A stretch of 64,000 nucleotides of DNA from Bacteroidia bacterium (GCA_030425285.1 JAUIAY010000010.1:19485-83484); one strand, 5' to 3'; shown: positions 27,328-36,025, counted from the stretch's first letter. Numbers and translations: made by a program. Notes: generated from the sequence alone by a model not told the origin.

Positions 27328-28188
27328 ATGAAAGAAGAAAAAATCATCGTCCCTGCAAATGGCTATTTGATGTTGTTTGTGTTTTTGGTATTGTTTTTTG
27401 GAACCATTGTATTGGCCATCCTACAAGAACAACCTGAATATTTACCAATTCTAATCATAGCCCTACTTATAGCTCCAGGTTTTATTATGGTTCAACCAAA
27501 TGGCTCTCGTGTACTATTGCTATTTGGAAAGTATGTAGGCACTGTTAAGAAGAATGGTTTTTATTGGGTAAATCCTTTTTATACCAAAAAGAAGATTTCC
27601 TTAAGAGCTAGCAACTTTGACAGTGAACGCTTAAAAGTTAACGACAAACTTGGTAATCCAGTCATGATCAGTACTATTTTGGTTTGGCGTGTTCAAGACA
27701 CTTACAAGGCTGCTTTTGATGTCGATAATTATGAAAACTTTGTTCGCGTTCAAACGGATGCTGCCGTAAGAAAATTAGCCAGTATGTATCCTTATGACAA
27801 TTTCGCAGATGAAGGTGTTGACGAGGATATCACACTACGTTCCAGTGTTAATGAAGTGAGTAATGCCTTGGAAAAGGAAATAGATGAACGGCTATCTATT
27901 GCCGGAATTGAAGTTTTGGAAGCCAGAATTGGTTACTTAGCCTATGCTCAAGAGATTGCCAATGCTATGCTTAAGCGCCAACAGGCAACTGCCATTGTTG
28001 CTGCAAGACATAAAATTGTAGAAGGAGCTGTGAGCATGGTAGAAATGGCTTTGGAAGAACTAGGCAAAAAACAAATTGTTGATTTAGATGAGGAACGCAA
28101 AGCAGCGATGGTGAGCAATCTTATGGTCATTTTATGTGGTGACAAAGATGCTTCTCCTGTTGTTAATGCAGGTACATTAAACCATTAA
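27328..28188 (+). CDS. SPFH/band-7 domain membrane protein
   Basis: A 286-residue member of the stomatin/prohibitin/flotillin superfamily. Two closely spaced hydrophobic segments at about residues 13-33 and 39-57 anchor it in the inner membrane, followed by the band-7 domain (VLLLFGKYVGTVKKNGFYWVNP, VWRVQDTYKAAFDVDNYENFVRVQTDAAVRK) and an Ala/Glu-rich helix. Such proteins oligomerise and scaffold membrane proteases or transporters. It is the first of four tightly packed genes, with 3 bp before the DUF4177 gene. Confidence 0.9.
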   Translation: MKEEKIIVPANGYLMLFVFLVLFFGTIVLAILQEQPEYLPILIIALLIAPGFIMVQPNGSRVLLLFGKYVGTVKKNGFYWVNPFYTKKKISLRASNFDSERLKVNDKLGNPVMISTILVWRVQDTYKAAFDVDNYENFVRVQTDAAVRKLASMYPYDNFADEGVDEDITLRSSVNEVSNALEKEIDERLSIAGIEVLEARIGYLAYAQEIANAMLKRQQATAIVAARHKIVEGAVSMVEMALEELGKKQIVDLDEERKAAMVSNLMVILCGDKDASPVVNAGTLNH

Positions 28189-28191
28189 AAT

Positions 28192-28350
28192 ATGAAAGAA
28201 TATAAAGTAATAGTTCCTAAAATCGGATTTAAAAATAGAACACAAAATTTCGAAGATATTTTAAATCAATATGCTCGAGAAGGATGGGTAGTTAATCATA
28301 TTGGGCAAAGTTGGGGCAGTGTTGTTTTCGAAAGAAACAAGAATAGGTAG
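28192..28350 (+). CDS. DUF4177-like small protein
   Basis: A 52-residue protein (MKEYKVIVPKIGFKNRTQNF, then LNQYAREGWVVNHIGQSWGS, VVFER). The layout 'YKV...LN.YA.EGWVV......VVFER' is that of DUF4177, a short beta-rich domain of unknown function. It begins 3 bp after the SPFH gene and ends 2 bp before the next gene, so it is clearly part of the operon. Confidence 0.8.
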   Translation: MKEYKVIVPKIGFKNRTQNFEDILNQYAREGWVVNHIGQSWGSVVFERNKNR

Positions 28351-28352
28351 AT

Positions 28353-28859
28353 ATGACAAACAATAGACCTAGAATAAAAGTTCCGCTTGAAGGTATCGAT
28401 ATTGTACTTGAATTGCTTTCAATTGCTTGTCTGTTATTAATGTGGGCCTATTTATTTATTGAATATCCAAAACTCCCTGACACTATTGCATCGCATTTTA
28501 ATGCAAAAGGTGAAGCAGATGGATACAGCAATAAGGTTTATTTATGGTTTGTCCCATTAATATCTACTGCTATGTACATTGGATTATTTGTCTTAAATAA
28601 ATATCCACATGCTCATAATTATATGATTAACATCACTGAAGAAAACGCCTTAAAAAACTATCGATTCAGTACACGCATTGTACGAATTGTAAATACACTA
28701 ACAGTTATTATGTTTGCTTACATTATTTATTATATTGTCCAGAGCGCTAAAGAACAAGACATACAATTTAGCAGTTGGTTTTTACCCATTGTTATTTCCT
28801 TTAGTGTGTTATTACCCATTGGGATATTATTATATAATCGAAAAATAAACAAGTCTTAA
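28353..28859 (+). CDS. DUF1648 domain membrane protein
   Basis: A 168-residue inner-membrane protein with four hydrophobic segments. The DUF1648 signature LPDTIASHFNAKGEADGYSNK lies in the loop after the first segment and is the motif seen in SdpI-like and related proteins. Its function in this operon is unknown. It starts 2 bp behind the DUF4177 gene and is followed after 4 bp by the RHH gene. Confidence 0.85.
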   Translation: MTNNRPRIKVPLEGIDIVLELLSIACLLLMWAYLFIEYPKLPDTIASHFNAKGEADGYSNKVYLWFVPLISTAMYIGLFVLNKYPHAHNYMINITEENALKNYRFSTRIVRIVNTLTVIMFAYIIYYIVQSAKEQDIQFSSWFLPIVISFSVLLPIGILLYNRKINKS

Positions 28860-28863
28860 AAAC

Positions 28864-29049
28864 ATGTCTAAAAAAAAGGCCTTTGCATTACGAATAAATG
28901 AAGATATGCTCAAAGCCATTGAAAAATGGGCTTCAGATGAGTTCAGGAGTACCAATGGACAAATTGAATGGATGTTGATGCAATATTTAAAAGACAATAA
29001 AAGAGAACCCAAACCCAAAAAAGACACCAATGACAAAAGCGACCAATAA
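28864..29049 (+). CDS. Arc-type ribbon-helix-helix DNA-binding protein
   Basis: A 61-residue protein: KAFALRINEDMLKAIEKWASDEFRST-NGQIEWMLMQYL is a standard RHH fold (beta strand with alternating residues, then two helices), followed by a Lys/Asp-rich tail. RHH proteins bind inverted or direct repeats as dimers of dimers, and repeats of that kind cover the operon promoter. Its stop codon lies in the loop of the operon terminator. Confidence 0.82.
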   Translation: MSKKKAFALRINEDMLKAIEKWASDEFRSTNGQIEWMLMQYLKDNKREPKPKKDTNDKSDQ

Positions 29050-29062
29050 GGTCGCTTTTTTT
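29035..29062 (+). terminator. operon terminator overlapping the RHH gene 3' end
   Basis: Perfect 10-bp stem AAAAGCGACC (29035-29044) / GGTCGCTTTT (29050-29059), loop AATAA containing the RHH stop codon, then T-run. Confidence 0.85.
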
Positions 29063-29106
29063 AACCCATTAATTTTGGTATTTTGCGAACGTAATTTTGA
29101 AATTTT

Positions 29107-30372
29107 ATGGATAATCAACCTATTTTTACCAACGACGCTATTGTTTTTGGATTGCTGATGCTCTCTTTAGGGTTTGTTTTTTACACCGAATCTAAAAAAA
29201 CAGGTTTTTGGTCAGTTTTTTACAAATACATTCCTGGCCTACTCATGTGTTACATGATTCCTGCAGTTTTCAACTCTCTCGGATGGATTTCAGCTGATGT
29301 ATCTCAAACTTATTTTATTGCTAGTCGTTATTTGCTACCAGCTTCTCTAGTATTATTAACCATTAGTATAGACTTAAAAGCCGTTTTTAATTTAGGCTGG
29401 CGAGCGTTAGTGATGTTCTTCACGGGTACCATCGGTATTGTAATAGGGGGACCATTGGCTATTTTATTGATATCTTCATTTTCACCTGAAACGGTTGGAG
29501 GTGTCGGTTTTGATGCCACTTGGCGTGGGTTAGCCACTTTAGCAGGTAGTTGGATTGGTGGTGGAGCCAACCAAGCTGCTATGTTGGAAATATATGAGTA
29601 TAATCAAGAATTATATGGCGGTATGGTATTGGTTGATATTGTAGTTGCTAATATTTGGATGGCCATTATTTTATTGGGAATTGGTAAACGTAGAAAAATA
29701 GATGCCTGGCTTAAAGCTGACAATACGGCTATTGATGAATTACAACAAAAGGTACAAACCTTCAGCGATAAAATTACACGTATTCCTTCGTTAACCGACT
29801 TAATGATGATATTGACATTTGCCTTTGTAGCTGTTGGTATTGCACATTTTGGTTCTGAAAAAATATCAACTTTTCTGAATGACAATTTTGAGGCCGTCAG
29901 TAATCCAAAAAGTGCCTTATCATCATTTGGAAGTAGCTTTTTCTGGCTGATATCCATTGCCACGCTGATAGGTATTTTATTATCATTTACCAAAGCAAAA
30001 AATTATGAAGGTGCTGGTGCCAGTAAAATAGGAAGTGTATTTATTTATGTATTGGTAGCAACAATTGGTATGAAAATGGATTTAGGAAAAATATTTGAAA
30101 ACCCAGGACTGATTTTAATCGGATTAGTGTGGATAACTATCCATGCTTTGCTTTTGTTTATTGTTGCTAAAATCATCAAAGCACCATACTTTTTCTTGGC
30201 TGTAGGCAGTCAAGCAAATGTAGGTGGTGCAGCATCCGCTCCAGTAGTGGCGGCTGCATTTCATCCTTCACTGGCTACGGTAGGTGCTCTTTTAGCAGTT
30301 TTTGGTTACGTAGTAGGAACCTATGGTGCTATTCTTTGTGCCGAACTAATGAAAATAGCCGCAGGAGGTTAG
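29107..30372 (+). CDS. DUF819 family membrane protein
   Basis: A 421-residue integral membrane protein with about 12 hydrophobic segments. Glycine-rich GSWIGGGANQAAM and SQANVGGAASAPVVAAAFHP occur in the two halves, which suggests an internal repeat as in transporters. The family (COG5505) is uncharacterised; a transport role is inferred. A TAATTTTG element (29092-29099) lies very close to the ATG. Confidence 0.87.
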   Translation: MDNQPIFTNDAIVFGLLMLSLGFVFYTESKKTGFWSVFYKYIPGLLMCYMIPAVFNSLGWISADVSQTYFIASRYLLPASLVLLTISIDLKAVFNLGWRALVMFFTGTIGIVIGGPLAILLISSFSPETVGGVGFDATWRGLATLAGSWIGGGANQAAMLEIYEYNQELYGGMVLVDIVVANIWMAIILLGIGKRRKIDAWLKADNTAIDELQQKVQTFSDKITRIPSLTDLMMILTFAFVAVGIAHFGSEKISTFLNDNFEAVSNPKSALSSFGSSFFWLISIATLIGILLSFTKAKNYEGAGASKIGSVFIYVLVATIGMKMDLGKIFENPGLILIGLVWITIHALLLFIVAKIIKAPYFFLAVGSQANVGGAASAPVVAAAFHPSLATVGALLAVFGYVVGTYGAILCAELMKIAAGG

Positions 30373-30422
30373 TATTTGATTAAATTTTATATGATATTTG
30401 CGCTCCTAATTTTGACAATTTC

Positions 30423-31118
30423 ATGAAAAAAATATTGCTTTTTGCGTTTATCTGTTTGATAGTATCCTGCGGTAAAGAAACCCACGATCTAACCGTAAAA
30501 GGAACCGTAAAAGATTTAAAAAAGGGTACACTGTATCTTCAAAAAATGCAAGATTCGACACTAATCAATGTTGATTCGTTGGTAGTAAGTGGACAAACTG
30601 AATTTGAACTACACAGTGAATTGGAATCACCAGAGGTCTTTTTTCTTCATTTAAATAAAACCAATGAGGATAGTGACCGCAAGATTGTATTCTTTGCCGA
30701 TAAAGGCGTAACAGAGATTCACACAACACTTAAGGATTTTGCCTACGATGCTCAAATAAATGGTTCGGAACAACAAAAAAAGTTGGAAGAGTATTTAAAA
30801 ATGATGGAACGCTTCAATGATAAAAATTTAGACTTAATAAAAAAGGAGTTTGAAGCCAAATCTTCCAATGATTCTACTTTAATACTTGAAAACCAAAAAG
30901 CTTTTGAAAATTTAGTTAAGAGCAAATACTTGTACACTGTAAATTTTGCAGTTACTAACAATGACAGTGAAGTAGCACCATATTTAGCCTTAACTGAAAT
31001 CTATGATGCTCAAATAAAGTGGTTGGACACGATAAACAATTCACTTACACCAAAAATAAAAGACTCCAAATACGGGAAGGAGCTAGAATCCTTTATAGCC
31101 AAAAGAAAAACGGAATAA
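30423..31118 (+). CDS. DUF4369-containing lipoprotein
   Basis: A 231-residue predicted lipoprotein: lipobox IVSC with C16 lipidated, then the DUF4369 beta-sandwich (LTVKGTVKDLKKGTLYLQKMQDSTLINVDSL in shortened form: VKGTVKDL...LYLQK). The remainder is helical. DUF4369 is commonly the N-terminal half of TlpA-like proteins; here the thioredoxin domain is absent and the protein ends at KRKTE, so it is a naturally short version. Function unknown. Confidence 0.8.
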   Translation: MKKILLFAFICLIVSCGKETHDLTVKGTVKDLKKGTLYLQKMQDSTLINVDSLVVSGQTEFELHSELESPEVFFLHLNKTNEDSDRKIVFFADKGVTEIHTTLKDFAYDAQINGSEQQKKLEEYLKMMERFNDKNLDLIKKEFEAKSSNDSTLILENQKAFENLVKSKYLYTVNFAVTNNDSEVAPYLALTEIYDAQIKWLDTINNSLTPKIKDSKYGKELESFIAKRKTE

Positions 31119-31147
31119 AAAAACCTCTCGAAATGAGAGGTTTTTTT
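31117..31147. terminator. intrinsic terminator, bidirectional
   Basis: Stem AAAAACCTCTC / GAGAGGTTTTT with loop GAAAT and runs of A and T on the outsides. It starts at the stop codon of the DUF4369 gene and ends 1 bp from the tRNA-Thr gene, so it can terminate both. Confidence 0.85.
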
Positions 31148-31148
31148 G

Positions 31149-31222
31149 AGCCGATAGAGGGACTCGAACCCACGACCTGCTGATTACAAATCAGCTGCTC
31201 TAGCCAGCTGAGCTATATCGGC
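31149..31222 (-). tRNA. tRNA-Thr (anticodon UGU), copy 1
   Basis: 74 nt, full cloverleaf: acceptor GCCGATA / TATCGGC, D-arm AGCTCAGCTGG, anticodon loop TTTGTAA reading UGU, T-arm GGGTTCGAGTCCC, discriminator U. CCA is not encoded. It is isolated from the main tRNA cluster. It differs from the copy at 49272 only at pair 7-66. Confidence 0.96.
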
Positions 31223-31280
31223 AAAAACAGTTCGCAAATATAATCTTGTGGAAAATATTTGCAAATATTTTTTTCAAAAA

Positions 31281-31550
31281 TTAGCCTAATTTGTTGATTT
31301 TTTCGATTAAGGCTCTGCCCTTATCTTCAAGCTCTTGGTTTACAGCTTTAAAGTGAGCCTTTTTATCTTCAACAGCTCTATCGTTCACTTTAGCTATTAA
31401 TGAATCAAAAGTCTCAATAGCTTCATCAATAATCGCTTCACTCTTTTTAGTGTCCTTGTCAGTATTGTTGTATTCCCATACATAAACTGCCTCAATAATG
31501 TCGCCTAAAACATAATTAATATCTTTCTTTAGGTCTCTCTTATTTGCCAT
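31281..31550 (-). CDS. conserved hypothetical helical protein
   Basis: An 89-residue acidic, all-helical protein (MANKRDLKKDINYVLGDIIEA...) with no Cys and no membrane segment. I recall similar short proteins in Flavobacteriia but no function. It lies 26 bp behind manA on the same strand and is the last gene of the idi-queD-manA group. Confidence 0.7.
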   Translation of the reverse strand: MANKRDLKKDINYVLGDIIEAVYVWEYNNTDKDTKKSEAIIDEAIETFDSLIAKVNDRAVEDKKAHFKAVNQELEDKGRALIEKINKLG

Positions 31551-31576
31551 AATATTTATTTTTTATTAGTGCAAAA

Positions 31577-32548
31577 TTACACATAAACTTCTAATAGTGT
31601 CGCTTTTTCAGAAGTAATTTCATAGTCTTTAATCACAGCTGGCATCAATATAGTTTGCCCTTTCTGAATCATTTGTTCCTTGTCTTCAGTTCTAATCATT
31701 GCTTTGCCTTCCACACAGATATATATGACAAATGAATCAAATATATTTTGCTTCTTTAAATTTTGAGAGACTGTAAGATAATTTGTTGTGAAATAGGGAC
31801 AACTCACCATCTTATTTGACTTATTTTCATCCTTATCATAAGATACCCTAAAATTATCTGGCATATTAAAATTAAAGGCATCGATGGCCAAATCATTGTG
31901 CAATTCACGTTCATTACCCTGATCGTCTACACGATCCCAATCATAAACTCTGTAAGTTATATCACTTGTTTGCTGAATCTCCGCTAGCATGACACCGGCG
32001 CCAATAGCATGTACCCTACCTACTTCAATAAAATAGGTGTCTCCCGCTTTTACCTGATCAAAGTTTAAAATTTCTGTTAAGGTTTTCTCTTCAAGGTGTT
32101 TCAAATACTTTTCTGCCGTCATATCTTGATTAAAACCCACAATCAAGTTAGAGTCTTCATCAGCTTGCATCACATACCACATCTCGGTTTTACCAAATGA
32201 ATTATGGCGCTTTGCAGCCAATTCATCATTTGGATGTAATTGAATCGACAAATCCTCGCGTGCATCAATAAACTTAATTAGTAATGGAAATTTTTCACCA
32301 AATTCCTTGAAATTTTTAGTTCCAATAAGCTCATCTTTATATGTACTCAATATCTGTTTTAAAGACTGTCCCTTGAGAGTCCCATTGGAAACTATTGATG
32401 TGTCGCCTCCAACATCACTTATCTCCCAACTTTCACCTACATTGGACAAGTCAGAAGATTTGTTCAATAAGGTTTTTAGTTTTTGTCCGCCCCATATTTT
32501 ATATTTCAATATAGGTTCAAACATTAAAGGGTATAAATTGTTCTTCAT
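31577..32548 (-). CDS. manA: mannose-6-phosphate isomerase, class I
   Basis: Zinc enzyme interconverting fructose-6-P and mannose-6-P, feeding GDP-mannose and glycan synthesis. 323 residues, the short bacterial form. The zinc site is formed by QLHPNDELA, GKTEMWYVM and the VGRVHAIGAG segment; YRVYDWDR near residue 205 carries the catalytic Arg region. The gene starts 4 bp after queD. Confidence 0.93.
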   Translation of the reverse strand: MKNNLYPLMFEPILKYKIWGGQKLKTLLNKSSDLSNVGESWEISDVGGDTSIVSNGTLKGQSLKQILSTYKDELIGTKNFKEFGEKFPLLIKFIDAREDLSIQLHPNDELAAKRHNSFGKTEMWYVMQADEDSNLIVGFNQDMTAEKYLKHLEEKTLTEILNFDQVKAGDTYFIEVGRVHAIGAGVMLAEIQQTSDITYRVYDWDRVDDQGNERELHNDLAIDAFNFNMPDNFRVSYDKDENKSNKMVSCPYFTTNYLTVSQNLKKQNIFDSFVIYICVEGKAMIRTEDKEQMIQKGQTILMPAVIKDYEITSEKATLLEVYV

Positions 32549-32552
32549 ACTA

Positions 32553-32963
32553 CTATGCGTCTGAATAGCTCACAAAATTTCTAGGTGTTTCGTAAAGTGT
32601 TACTTCTAGACCCAAATGATTTGACAAATGAGGTCTTAACTTATTAAAAATAACCACAACAATATTCTCAGCAGTTGGATTTAGATTTTTAAATTCAGGA
32701 ACCTCTACATTTAAATTCTTATGATCGAAAGCATTCTCAATTTCACTTTTTATTAAGTCTTTTAAAACTTTCATATCAATCACATAACCGGTTTCTGGGT
32801 CGATTTCTCCTGTTACGCTAACTATCAATTCATAATTATGACCATGAAAGTTTGGGTTGTTACACTTTCCAAAAACCGCATCGTTTTTTTCATCATCCCA
32901 ATCCTTTCGATACAAACGATGGGCAGCATTAAAATGAGCTTTTCTACTAACGGTTACTTTCAT
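32553..32963 (-). CDS. queD: 6-carboxytetrahydropterin synthase (QueD/PTPS family)
   Basis: Zinc enzyme of queuosine/7-deazaguanine or tetrahydropterin synthesis. I choose ATG 32963, giving MKVTVSRKAHFNAAHRLYRK; the frame extends 12 codons upstream but without family-like sequence. Zinc ligands are H15, H40 and H42 (NFHGHNYEL), and catalytic Cys is C34 (FGKCNNP). 136 residues is the usual size. QueC or QueE genes are not nearby, so the exact pathway branch is not certain. The start overlaps the end of idi by 17 bp. Confidence 0.88.
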   Translation of the reverse strand: MKVTVSRKAHFNAAHRLYRKDWDDEKNDAVFGKCNNPNFHGHNYELIVSVTGEIDPETGYVIDMKVLKDLIKSEIENAFDHKNLNVEVPEFKNLNPTAENIVVVIFNKLRPHLSNHLGLEVTLYETPRNFVSYSDA

Positions 32964-33486
32964 AATTGGAAATATTAATGTGCTGGTAGAATTTATCAAA
33001 AATAATTTTAAACCATGCGGTATATGCCTCTGGATAATTTTCCATATCCTGCTTAACGGCTTCCAAAGACATCCACTTCCAGTCGGCTACTTCGTCTTCA
33101 TTTATTTGAGGATCATCATTATAGTAACCAATCATAACATGATCAAACTCATGCTCCGTCAATCCATTATCAAAAGGTGCTTTATAGATAAAGGATATGG
33201 TTTCTTTTAATTCGGTAGTAAATCCCATCTCCTCATCTAAACGTCTTTTACCGGCTTCAATATTACTTTCGCCTTCACGCTGATGACTACAGCATGTGTT
33301 GGTCCACAAACCAGGTGAATGGTATTTATGCAGAGCGCGTTGCTGCAACATCAATTCATTATTATCATTGAAAACAAAAACGGAAAACGCCCGATGCAAC
33401 AATGCTTTTTCATGTGCCTCCATTTTAGGCATTAAGCCTATTTGCTCATCATGTTCGTTTACAAGAATTACCAATTCTTCATTCAT
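32947..33486 (-). CDS. idi: isopentenyl-diphosphate delta-isomerase, type 1
   Basis: Nudix-fold enzyme that isomerises IPP to DMAPP for isoprenoid (menaquinone, carotenoid) synthesis. 179 residues. The catalytic Cys is in NTCCSHQ and the Glu in EHEFDHV; the Nudix-like box GEsnieAGKRRLDEEMGF is present. It is the first gene of idi-queD-manA-hypothetical. Confidence 0.93.
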   Translation of the reverse strand: MNEELVILVNEHDEQIGLMPKMEAHEKALLHRAFSVFVFNDNNELMLQQRALHKYHSPGLWTNTCCSHQREGESNIEAGKRRLDEEMGFTTELKETISFIYKAPFDNGLTEHEFDHVMIGYYNDDPQINEDEVADWKWMSLEAVKQDMENYPEAYTAWFKIIFDKFYQHINISNYESNR

Positions 33487-33581
33487 ATTACAAAAATACT
33501 ATTCCTACCACTAAAATATGTCAAAGTTTTAATAAAATAAAAAGCTCCAAAAACAATGAATTAATTTGTGTTTAATAATAC

Positions 33582-33589
33582 TATCTTTG
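33582..33589 (+). promoter_or_regulatory. -7 promoter element of prfC
   Basis: TATCTTTG, exact TAnnTTTG match, 23 bp before the prfC ATG. A TTTG lies at 33565-33568, but a 13-bp spacer is shorter than the usual 18-20, so the -33 element is uncertain. Confidence 0.55.
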
Positions 33590-33612
33590 CATCCCATAAT
33601 TCGTAATGCAAC

Positions 33613-35202
33613 ATGAGTTTTAAATCTGAAATAGAAAGACGTCGAACCTTTGGAATCATCTCGCATCCTGATGCTGGAAAGACAACCCTAACCGAAAAAT
33701 TATTACTTTTTGGAGGAGCTATTCAAGAAGCTGGAGCTGTAAAAAGTAATAAAATAAAAAAAGGTGCCACAAGTGACTTTATGGAGATTGAACGTCAAAG
33801 AGGTATTTCGGTTGCAACGTCTGTTTTAGCTTTTGAATACAACGGAATCAAGATTAACATTCTGGACACACCTGGTCACAAGGATTTTGCTGAAGACACT
33901 TTTAGAACCCTAACAGCGGTAGATAGTGTCATCGTGGTAATTGATGTTGCTAAAGGTGTCGAGGAACAAACTGAAAAATTGGTGGAAGTTTGCCGCATGC
34001 GAAATATACCAATGATTGTTTTTATCAATAAATTGGATCGTGAGGGGAAAGATGCTTTTGATTTATTGGATGAAGTCGAACAAAAATTAGGTTTGAGTGT
34101 TGTTCCTTTAAGTTTCCCAATTGGTATGGGTTACGATTTTAAAGGTATTTATAACCTGTGGGAAAAGAATGTAAACCTGTTTAGTGGTGATAGCCGAAAA
34201 AATATTGAAGAAACTATTGAAATTAATGACTTGGCTTCACCTGAACTCAACAAATTGGTAGGCGACAAAGCTGCTGATACACTACGTGAGGAGATAGAAT
34301 TGGTAGAAGGTATTTATCCAACTTTTGATAAGGAAGAATATCTGAATGGAAAACAACAACCTGTTTTCTTTGGCTCGGCCTTAAATAATTTTGGTGTTCG
34401 TGAGCTTTTGGATTGTTTTGTTGATATTGCACCAAAACCAAGACCAAAACAAAGTGAGGAACGCTTGGTAAAACCTGACGAAAAGAACTTTACTGGTTTT
34501 GTATTTAAAATACATGCCAATATGGATCCAAACCATCGTGATAGATTAGCCTTTATAAAAATTGTCTCTGGTAAGTTTGAACGTAACAAACCTTACTTGC
34601 ATGTTAGGAACAACAAAAAACTAAAATTTTCTAGTCCAAATGCTTTCTTTGCCGAAAAGAAGGAGATTGTTGATGTTTCATATCCTGGTGATATAGTTGG
34701 ACTTCATGATACTGGTAATTTTAAAATAGGTGATACATTAACTGAAGGTGAAACTATTAATTATAGAGGTATTCCAAGTTTCTCCCCTGAACATTTTAGA
34801 TATATCAATAATGCCGACCCATTAAAATCGAAACAACTTTATAAAGGTATTGATCAATTAATGGATGAAGGTGTCGCACAGCTATTTACTCTTGAACTTA
34901 ACGGCAGAAAGGTTATCGGTACCGTTGGAGCTCTACAATATGAGGTTATACAATACCGATTGGAACATGAATACGGTGCTAAATGTACTTATGAAAACCT
35001 GAATGTTCACAAAGCTTGTTGGGTAGATCCTGAAGATGAAAAAAATGAAGAGTTCAAGGAGTTTTTAAGAGTTAAACAACGTTTTTTGGCTAAAGACAAA
35101 CATAATCAATTGGTCTTTTTAGCCGATTCACCCTTTTCTTTGCAGATGACCCAACAAAAATATCCGAGTATTAAATTCCATTTTACTTCCGAATTTAATT
35201 AA
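33613..35202 (+). CDS. prfC: peptide chain release factor 3
   Basis: Translational GTPase that recycles RF1/RF2 after termination. 529 residues, normal length. G1 [15 protein letters not shown], effector region [12 protein letters not shown]3 DTPGHKDF, G4 NKLD, followed by EF-Tu-like domain 2 and the RF3 C-terminal domain ([22 protein letters not shown]). The AGKTT P-loop with [11 protein letters not shown] distinguishes it from EF-G. Confidence 0.97.
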   Translation: MSFKSEIERRRTFGIISHPDAGKTTLTEKLLLFGGAIQEAGAVKSNKIKKGATSDFMEIERQRGISVATSVLAFEYNGIKINILDTPGHKDFAEDTFRTLTAVDSVIVVIDVAKGVEEQTEKLVEVCRMRNIPMIVFINKLDREGKDAFDLLDEVEQKLGLSVVPLSFPIGMGYDFKGIYNLWEKNVNLFSGDSRKNIEETIEINDLASPELNKLVGDKAADTLREEIELVEGIYPTFDKEEYLNGKQQPVFFGSALNNFGVRELLDCFVDIAPKPRPKQSEERLVKPDEKNFTGFVFKIHANMDPNHRDRLAFIKIVSGKFERNKPYLHVRNNKKLKFSSPNAFFAEKKEIVDVSYPGDIVGLHDTGNFKIGDTLTEGETINYRGIPSFSPEHFRYINNADPLKSKQLYKGIDQLMDEGVAQLFTLELNGRKVIGTVGALQYEVIQYRLEHEYGAKCTYENLNVHKACWVDPEDEKNEEFKEFLRVKQRFLAKDKHNQLVFLADSPFSLQMTQQKYPSIKFHFTSEFN

Positions 35203-35343
35203 AAAGGTGTGTCGTTCATCTAATATTTTTGAAAAAATTTGCTTTTAATCGAATTTTTGATACTTTTAATCGGTGTTTTGAATATGCTATTTATTTAGAT
35301 ACATACATTTAAAATAGATTATAACCCCAAAAATGATCTACTT

Positions 35344-35574
35344 ATGAAACCTAACGATAATGTTTTCAGTAACAGAGATATTACTGTGACCTATAACCCA
35401 AATGCATGTGTTAATGCAGAGCGATGTGCTCGTGAACTTTCAAATGTTTTTAGAAATTCTGTTATTCCTTGGATAGACTTGGATGGTGCATCAACTTCTG
35501 AAATCATTCGACAAGTAAAAAAATGTCCTTCTGGGGCTTTACAATATTGCTTAAATAAAAAAGAGGCCTGTTAA
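35344..35574 (+). CDS. (4Fe-4S) mono-cluster protein, Fer4_19 family
   Basis: A 76-residue ferredoxin-like protein: ITVTYNPNACVNAERCARELSNVF followed by VIPWIDLDGAS, EIIRQVKKCPSGALQY. This is the divergent mono-cluster ferredoxin family (Fer4_19), often with an N-acetyltransferase partner that is not present here. Cysteines C22, C28 and the CPSGA Cys are cluster ligands; C-terminal Cys residues (YCLNKKEAC) could add the fourth. Electron-transfer role inferred. Two CTTTTAATCG repeats occur in its upstream region. Confidence 0.83.
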   Translation: MKPNDNVFSNRDITVTYNPNACVNAERCARELSNVFRNSVIPWIDLDGASTSEIIRQVKKCPSGALQYCLNKKEAC

Positions 35575-35590
35575 TATACAGACCTCTTTT
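35559..35590 (+). terminator. terminator overlapping the Fer4_19 gene 3' end
   Basis: AAAAGAGG pairs with CCTCTTTT, extended by CTGT/ACAG after a bulge. The stop codon lies in the apical loop, as in the terminator at 29035. Confidence 0.8.
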
Positions 35591-35608
35591 CTATTCTCTA
35601 ATTAAGCA

Positions 35609-35680
35609 TTACGCTTGACCCGTTGGTCCAAAATTCAAAGGAATTGGTGGTTGCTGCATGTAACCATGTCGAGCAACCTT
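35609..35680 (-). pseudogene. remnant 3' end of a second DUF3467 gene
   Basis: Minus-strand frame of 23 codons ending ARHGYMQQPPIPLNFGPTGQA followed by TAA. The terminal 47 bp match the end of the intact DUF3467 gene at 44 of 47 positions, and all three differences are synonymous. The frame is closed upstream by TGA and has no start, so it is a fragment. It lies 85 bp downstream of the intact gene in the same orientation, as expected from a tandem duplication followed by deletion. Confidence 0.75.
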
Positions 35681-35693
35681 TCAACAATTAAAT

Positions 35694-36011
35694 TTATGCT
35701 TGACCCGTTGGCCCAAAATTCAAAGGAATTGGCGGTTGCTCATAATCTTTGATTTCACCATGCGCATTTTCAAAACGGGTAACATTTTCTCCTAATGCTT
35801 TCAATAATCGCTTGGCATGTTGTGGCGTTAAAATGATACGCGACTTCACTTTACTTTTTGGTGTACCTGGCATAATACTTACAAAATCGACAACAAATTC
35901 TGAAACTGAATGATTGATTATCGCTAAATTAGAATATGTTCCTTCAGCTACTTTTTCATCAATTTCAATATTTATTTGACCTTGTTTTTTTTGATTTTTA
36001 TTATCACTCAT
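35694..36011 (-). CDS. DUF3467 family protein
   Basis: A 105-residue protein with Lys/Gln-rich N-terminus, INIEIDEKVAEGTYSNLAIINHSVSEFVVDF (shortened: EGTYSNLAIINHS, FVVDFVSIMPG) and KSRIILTPQHAKRLLKAL, which define DUF3467. In Bacteroidota this gene typically follows rpoC. Function unknown; a link to transcription is only positional. A hairpin terminator separates it from rpoC. Confidence 0.88.
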   Translation of the reverse strand: MSDNKNQKKQGQINIEIDEKVAEGTYSNLAIINHSVSEFVVDFVSIMPGTPKSKVKSRIILTPQHAKRLLKALGENVTRFENAHGEIKDYEQPPIPLNFGPTGQA

Positions 36012-36025
36012 AATATATATTGTAA

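Noticed and set aside
32964..32999. Upstream start for queD
   Set aside because: The 12 extra residues do not look like the family, whose proteins begin with the MKVTVSRKAHF segment; the upstream part lies within idi.
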